Source: Deroplatys truncata
Taxonomy: Eukaryota; Arthropoda; Insecta; Mantodea; Mantidae
NCBI GenBank assembly: GCA_030765065.1
Contig: CM060978.1
Span: 222,661,498-222,725,497, forward strand
DNA length: 64,000 bases
Direction: 5' to 3'
Every line of letters begins with the position of its first letter. The stretch's first letter is position 1. Made by a program: the position numbers and the translations under genes. The notes beneath the pieces were generated by a model. The model worked only from the letters and a program-made list of their open reading frames with translations, was not told the DNA's origin and ran no database searches. Below, in pieces: positions 58,301 through 64,000 of this stretch.

Positions 58301-58658
58301 GAGGATAATCTGATTAAATGAAGAAAAAAGGAATCATACATCCAAGGAGCTGTTCAAGCAAACAAATCCAAGTAGAAGTAATGAAGCTATTCGAATGCCG
58401 GTTTCACCGCTTCCAAAATACTCAAATTTGGAGGATATTAATTTGAGGGCCTATACACAGGTTGTTTTACTCGCTCTCAGCTTAAGATTTATACTTATTT
58501 AAATCAAAGTAATGGTCATAATATGATACAATTTGCCACGGACACACTTTGGTGTGTGAGAACATAGTAATATCCAAAGAATTTTGGAAGTGATAACCAT
58601 GAGCATCAAGGTATGCATGGCTACGCCTCTCCATATTACAGAAGTTGATTGAAACATA

Positions 58659-59893
58659 CACTATGTGATCAAAAGTATCCGCACACCCCACAAACATATG
58701 CTTTTCATCTTAGGTGCATTGTGCTGCCTCCTACTGCCTGGTTCTCATTATCCGCGACCTCAGTAGTCATTAGACATCGTGAAACAGCAGAATGGAACGC
58801 TCCGTGGAACTCACGGACTTCGAACGTGGTCAGGTGATTGGGTGTCACTTGTGTCAGAAGTCTGTACGCGAGATTTTCACAACCCTAAACATCCCTAGGT
58901 CCACTGTTTCTGATGTGATAGTGAAGTGGAAACGTGAAGGGACATGTACAGCACAAAAGCGTACAGGTCGACCTCGTCTGTTGACTGACAGAGACCGCCA
59001 ACATTTGAAGAGGGTCGTAAAGAGTAACAGGCAGACCATCACACAGGAATTCCAAACTGCTTCAGGAGCCACTCCAAGTACTATGATAGTTATGCGTGAG
59101 GTGAGAAATCTTGGATTCCATGGTCGAGCGGCTGCTCATAAGCCACATATTACGCAGGAAAATGCCAAACGACGCCTCACTTGGTGTAAGCTGCGTCAAT
59201 ATTACACGATTGAACAGTGGCAAAACTTTGTGCGGAGTGACGAATCACGGTATACAATGTGGCGATCGGATGGCAGGGCGTGGGTATGGCGAATGCCCGG
59301 TGAACGTCATCTGCCAGCGTGTGTAGTGCCAACAGTGAAATTCGAGGCGGTGGTGTTATGGTGTGGTCGTGTTTTTCCTGGAGGGGGCTTGCACCCCTTA
59401 TTGTTTTGCGTGGCAGGATCACAGCGCAGACCTACATTGATATTTTAAGCACCTTCTTGCTTCCCGCTGTTGAAGAGCAATTCGGGGATGGCGATTGCAT
59501 CTTTCAACACGATCGAGCACCTGTTCATACTGCACGGGCTCTGACGGAGTGGTTACACGACAATAACTTCCCTGTAATGGACTGGCCTACATAGAGTCCT
59601 GACTTGAATCCTATAGAACACCTTTGGGATGTTTTTGAACGCCGACTTCGTGCCAGGCCTCACCGACCAACATCGATACCTCTCCTCAGTTCCGTACTCC
59701 TTGAAGAATTGGTTTGCCATTCCCCAAGAAACCTTCCAGCACCTGAGTGAAAATATGCCTGCGAGAGAAAACGCTGTCATCAAGGCTAAGGGTGGGCCAA
59801 CACCATATTGACTTCCAGCATTACCGATGGAGGGCGCCACGAACTTGTACGTCATTTTCAGCCAGGTGTCCGGATACTTTTGATCACGTAGTG
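58659..59893 (+). mobile_element. Tc1-like DNA transposon, complete ends
   Basis: CACTATGTGATCAAAAGTAT-CCGCACACC at the left and its near-perfect inverse (CACTACGTGATCAAAAGTAT-CCGGACACC) at the right give 29-bp TIRs with 2 differences. TA lies on each side (58657-58658 and 59894-59895). The length is 1235 bp, typical of Tc1-like elements. Confidence 0.95.
58792..59811 (+). pseudogene. Tc1-like DD34E transposase, three lesions
   Basis: ATG at 58792 begins MERSVELTDFERGQVIGCHL. Two helix-turn-helix domains follow (residues about 5-45, STVSDVIVKWKREG; about 60-110, with RTGRPRLLTDRDRQHLKRVV as the AT-hook-like linker). The catalytic region has FVRSDESRYTMWRSDGR (first Asp), IFQHDRAPVHTA (second Asp) and SPDLNPIEHLWDVF (Glu), with 34 positions between the second Asp and the Glu. 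Lesions: a 1-nt deletion near 59343, where the frame moves to VMVWSCFSWRG; an in-frame TAG at 59592-59594; and another frameshift near 59700 before FAIPQETFQHLSENMPAR and KAKGGPTPY. All three catalytic residues are present, so decay is recent. Confidence 0.93.
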
Positions 59894-60064
59894 TATTAGA
59901 AGCCACAGCAGGAATTTCCAGCCGAATGTTGTGTTTTAGTTGAACAGGGTCCGTGGCTTGTTGCGATGCACTTTTTCTTTCAGCACACCCCATAAGTCCT
60001 CGGTAATCAAAGACCCTTTGAAGTGACAAGATCTCTGCCATGTTGATGTTGGAAGTGTTACATC

Positions 60065-61930
60065 TATAGCCAGCCTGTGAAAATAAACAGCACGAAGTTC
60101 CACGTTATCCAACTGTTTCCTGATGTTTCTAATTACTTTACTAGATACTGAATGGAAGACTTTGCAGGCGTTTCAGGACTCAAACAGAGAAGTAAACTGC
60201 CTCTGGCACGTCTATATGGACTCCGTTTTCCGGTATACGAAACGATAAACTCACGCTATTCCACTGAATACTGAAGCATACCGTTCTGCACTGTTTTATG
60301 TGTATTAAAACACAGACCATATAGTCCCTGTGTTGTACTACACAACAAAAACACAATCTCATAACAAAGCAGAACATAAGAAAACAAGCAGGTAAACGTT
60401 CTTAAAATAACAAGATAGTCGATTCCGAGCTTACGTGTAGGTGGATTCCCAGACACCAGTGTATGACGTAGTAAATTTGACTGAATTACAATAACTTGAT
60501 TTATATAAACATAAATCTGGGGGCGAGTGGGGGTGAAACACCCTGTGTATACGTACTATTGCTTTACCTTTCCATGGATACCACAAACATTGAAATATGG
60601 ATATATTTTAACTTACTATATACAAAAGAGAGTTAATTTTAATTTTCAAGGTGTAAGTAAGCAGGCCACAGTTGATAAAGAAATTTGCCAGGAACATTTG
60701 TTGTTTATGAGAAATCATAGAACGAAAAGAAGAAAGAAATAAGGAAAGAAGGAAAGGAAGAACAGAAACAAGTATTCTTAATATTTCATTTTTCTTTTAT
60801 TGTTGATTTATTTAAGAATGGAGAGGTACAATGCACTTCAGGAACATAACTGTTCAAACAGTTATGGTTAAACTATGGTTATTTCTGGAAATTTCTAAGA
60901 TTAACATATTACACTATGACTCACTTGACCCTCAAGAAGCAAATACATCAACAAGCTGGCCTGCCCCTCTCCGGGCAAAACCACCTTATCGTCGTAGAAC
61001 ACCTCTGAATCCGCAACTTTTTGGGAGGTAAAGGAAGTGCTCATGCTGGGCGAATATTCACAATGATTAATATCTGCGGTTAGAATACAAGCTTTGCAGT
61101 ATTTTTCATCGTCATATTACTTTACGTTTTGAAGGATTTATCGCGTAATAAATTGTAAAGGAGTTCGGCAAAAGATTAATGTGACTTGAAAGCAAAACGA
61201 ATGATATATAGTACATTCCTAATGATGCTTAATTGCTTTCAGAGGCAAATACGGGGGCACATGTATGTATGAATATCTTTTTCTGTTGACTTGGGAATAG
61301 TTACTGAAAGGAATACTAGGATGTAAATGAATAGTTCAATATAACAGCCTATAAAATGATGATTTCACAAGAAATTACGTTAGGTAGTATTTCTGGTAAC
61401 CTCATGGTTTAAAATGAGCTATAGATATGACTATAATATCAGAATTGAAATATTTACTTTTCCTTTGTTCCTTTTAGCAGATGAGCAAATTCGATAAACT
61501 ACCCAAATATCACACAGCGCAGAGTAACTATAAGTATCACATGTCATACCCAAGAACCTAGTATTTTTGAAAATTGTGTCTAGTAGGTAGCAAGAGTGCA
61601 AAGTTTAAACATGGAAAGCTTATTTTGTCTCTTATAATTTTAGAAACAAAATTATTTTATACTATAAATTACATGACATTATCAATACATCATCTGTTTT
61701 ATCTTTGGAGGGAGAACAAAATGGAATAATGCAAAGTTCTCAAACAAGAAGCCACTTACGCAGCGTCCGCTATATGCACACCATTCTATATTCAAAGCAG
61801 CTTTGCGTATTGAATATATTTTACATGAAAGTGAACAATAAAATACAGACGACTCGATGAAATAAAACGTTTACAATTCTTAATAAAATTAGTTATATTA
61901 TTTATTAAGTTAACAAATATAAGGAATTAA
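60065..61930. other. Unannotated stretch
   Basis: No gene recognised. ORF 60527-60742 and minus frames at 60180-60456 are unassigned. A purine-rich GAAAGAAGGAAAGGAAG run lies at about 60741-60765. Confidence 0.4.
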
Positions 61931-61934
61931 TGAA

Positions 61935-62113
61935 AAAGAATGGACCACAGAAGATGGGGCCACGCGACCACAGTTGGGGCAACAGACTCGGGAAAAAAGA
62001 AGAGGTCGCCCTCTATAGAGGTGGATAGACGAACCTGGTACGAGGAGCTGGAAGAAGATGGACCACTCTAGCCAAGGACCTCCAACTATGGAAGGAGTTG
62101 CCAAGGAGTTAAA
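61935..62113 (+). pseudogene. LINE ORF2 C-terminal scrap
   Basis: Forward frames give RRGRPL-RWIDE (about 61997-62033), then LVRGAGRRWTTLAKDLQLWKEL (62035-62100). This is the short 'RRGRP.RW.D...G..W...A.D...WK.L' segment found at the extreme end of the reverse-transcriptase ORF in many insect non-LTR elements. It contains a stop and frame changes. No reverse-transcriptase core is present. Confidence 0.65.
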
Positions 62114-62511
62114 ACTATAGCCAACATTATCATACTAAGAACTAATTGGTGTTGGATTAAACTTTGATGAAACGGCTTAAGTGAAAAAACAAATAAAAGG
62201 TTAATTCTCCCATGGACTGACTGGCTAACTTTGGGAGTTTTTACATGAGCTACCCTATCTAGAGTAGGCGGCCATTGGCCTAAAAAGATGTAAGGCTAGT
62301 TTATCTAATATGCCATTTCATGCAACACGGTAAAAGGTTTCATTTCTTGAAAATGATGTCCCACAAATGACCCACGTTTCTGCGACGACAACCTATCAGC
62401 CTCCACTGCATATCATCAAACTACTTTTCTAACTTTACAAATTGAATATAGTTAATTTATTTTTTAATATTGTCTATAAGAAAATATAATCTAAAAGACA
62501 ACAACACCATG

Positions 62512-62790
62512 TTCCAGCAACATGGTGTCACAGCATATAGTATTGGAATTTCCATGGCATCTGTGCCGCGTCTCTTTGAAAAGAGGTCACGTCGAAAAAT
62601 TGAGACATTGTATGGCCTCCAAGATAATTAGATTTCTCTGTTGTGACTGCTTTCCATGAAGATATTTCAACAGTAAGATTTGTTCAAATCGCCCAGAAAC
62701 CCTTTGTTGAAAATATTCACAGAGAAATTAGTGCTATTCCAGAAGCCGTTTGATCATATGCATCGCAGTTAACAGTTGTAGTTGCAGAAA
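62512..62790 (+). pseudogene. IS630/mariner-type transposase, central-C-terminal scrap
   Basis: MFQQHGVTAYSIGISMASVP (62515-62575) aligns with the second catalytic motif, with His where Asp is expected. RLFEKRSRRKIETLYGLQDN follows, then in other frames YFNSKICSNRPETL and ENIHREISAIPEAV, the usual tail of these transposases. Frameshifts and stops throughout. A 10-bp inverted repeat ACACCATGTT/AACATGGTGT spans 62512-62535. Confidence 0.65.
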
Positions 62791-63129
62791 TATAGGCTAT
62801 TTGTTGTATATAATTTTCGAGAAATTAAATGTTTTTCTGTATTGCATAGAATTTCACATCGTTGTAATTAATATGGCATGCTTTTTAAATTACATAAATA
62901 ATGGAAGTAATATTTATTACACAAGTGTAAAAAATTAATTAATAGGACTAACCTGTACTTAGGCCATTTCCTGAACCTCGACATACAATAACCATCTGGA
63001 GAAGATGATAATGATATAATAATAATGGTTAGTAATAATAATAATCTCTTTCTTGGTAGAGGCAGCAATATGCGCAGTGCAAACATTTTCTGGTTTGAAA
63101 AGTTTTACTTCATACATTCTAGCTTATTA

Positions 63130-63997
63130 CTTTCTCTACTACGTATAGTAAGTAGGGGAAGTATTGCATTCCACCCAAAAATTCGATACCGAGATTTCAC
63201 CGGAAATACATGTTTTGAGACCTCCTGAATCCAAAAAAAGCATTTTTGGAAACATGTCCGTGTGTGTGTCTGTGTGTCTGTGTGTGTGTGTGTCTGTGTG
63301 TGTGTCTGTGTGTGTGTGAACAGCATAACTCAAAAACGAACAGTCGGATAAACACCAAACTTGGTATCTTCCAGAGATGCGACACGAAGGTTTTCAAGAA
63401 AATCCCCCCACCCCAGACTACCCTTTACATGGAACATTTTTCGAAAATTTTAATTTTCTCAAAAATGGCTCTAACGATTTTGTTTAAAATATCATATGTT
63501 TAAGATAATGCCATGAGAAATGAAATGTATATCTCGAATTTTCTGGGAATGTCTCCAAAAGTATTCTTCATTGTGAACGACTTTTGCATAACTGGTAAAC
63601 CATAAGAGATAGACAAAATTTTACTACACAAAAAATGTTGATCTCGTTAAAATACACAACTTATGTTATATACATTTCTTTTGTTGAGTGAACCGTTTTC
63701 GAGATATTGCTTGTTATTCCCTTAAATTTTCCAATACTTATACTTTTTCTCAAATTCGTTATTCATTTTTTTATGTCCTGGACTTGCAAAGAGAATGGAA
63801 TTCGACACATAGCAACCAGCGTTAAAATATTTGACCATCGCTTAAAAGCTACCATATTCCCCTTGCATCTACAAGAAAATTAGCAATAAGATTGACATCT
63901 CGATATCTCGATTAACATAAAGCATATGGAGAATAGGCGTTTGTAAAAATAGATTGTACAAGAGTAGAGAAAGTCATGTGAGTGTAACACATCAGAT
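63130..63997 (-). mobile_element. RepA, full-length copy with TG expansion
   Basis: From CTTTCTCTACTACGTATAGT to AGTGTAACACATCAGAT at the window edge. The central tract (63258-63319) has grown into TG runs separated by TCTG. It is among the least diverged copies. Confidence 0.88.
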
Positions 63998-64000
63998 TTT

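Larger units (their letters stand above)
58575..60060 (-). pseudogene. IS630/mariner-type transposase C-terminus, split by Tc1
   Basis: On the minus strand, LWGVLKEKVHRNKPRTL (60010-59955) and LKHNIRLEIPAVASNT (in the next frame, to 59896) are the end of a mariner-superfamily catalytic domain and tail. The remaining tail VSINFCNMERRSHAYLDAHG-YHFQN lies at 58650-58575, on the far side of the Tc1-like element. The two halves join across the Tc1 TA site. Upstream of 60020 the similarity fades, so the catalytic residues are not seen. Confidence 0.75.

Overview
The window looks like intergenic or intronic DNA from a large, AT-rich, repeat-laden insect genome. The reasons are tRNA-headed SINEs, an arthropod-style IS630/Tc1/mariner fauna, a ZBED-like hAT element, a tRNA-Lys-primed LTR element and an intronless copy of a nuclear gene for a mitochondrial protein. 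The SINEs and mariner relatives resemble what I know from cockroaches and termites (Blattodea). That placement is inference. I see no operons, Shine-Dalgarno starts or other prokaryotic layout, and no intact host gene. The only host-gene sequence I recognise is a dead retrocopy of NDUFB5 (complex I subunit) at about 15.9-16.66 kb.

Most of the identifiable sequence is layered transposable elements. The dominant one is a roughly 830-bp repeat, called RepA here. It has about 19 copies or fragments on both strands and of very different ages. It has asymmetric ends, TAAAA-type target duplications, no convincing protein, and an internal CA/TG stretch that has grown into microsatellites in several copies. 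I do not recognise its class.

Layout: 2.3-3.2 kb RepA; 3.6-5.6 kb broken hAT/ZBED transposase; 6-9 kb SINEs; 9.8-10.7 kb solo LTR; 12.2-13.2 kb SINE and mariner remnant; 15.1-17.1 kb truncated LTR, NDUFB5 retrocopy and mariner N-terminus; 19.1-21.8 kb SINE, RepA, truncated gag, PBS and LTR; 23.0-28.7 kb RepA cluster with a nested SINE; 29.7-31.2 kb Harbinger-like element holding a RepA; 31.7-33.2 kb foldback tRNA-like element, SINE and solo LTR; 36.0-39.2 kb long-TIR mariner-superfamily element containing a SINE and a RepA; 40.1-40.6 kb remnant of a conserved unknown protein; 40.7-43.9 kb old RepA copies; 46-49.5 kb RepA and SINEs, one of them chimeric; 51.9-56.1 kb RepA copies, one split by a SINE, and a short MITE; 57.3-60.1 kb SINEs and a Tc1 element inside an older mariner; 61.9-62.8 kb LINE and mariner scraps; 63.1-64.0 kb a complete RepA.

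Nothing here forms a working multi-gene system. The value lies in the nesting chronology, in the apparently uncharacterised RepA family, in LTRs whose ends carry serial copies of a primer-binding-site-like unit, and in small structural oddities such as templated inverted insertions, a mosaic SINE and tRNA-centred inverted repeats.
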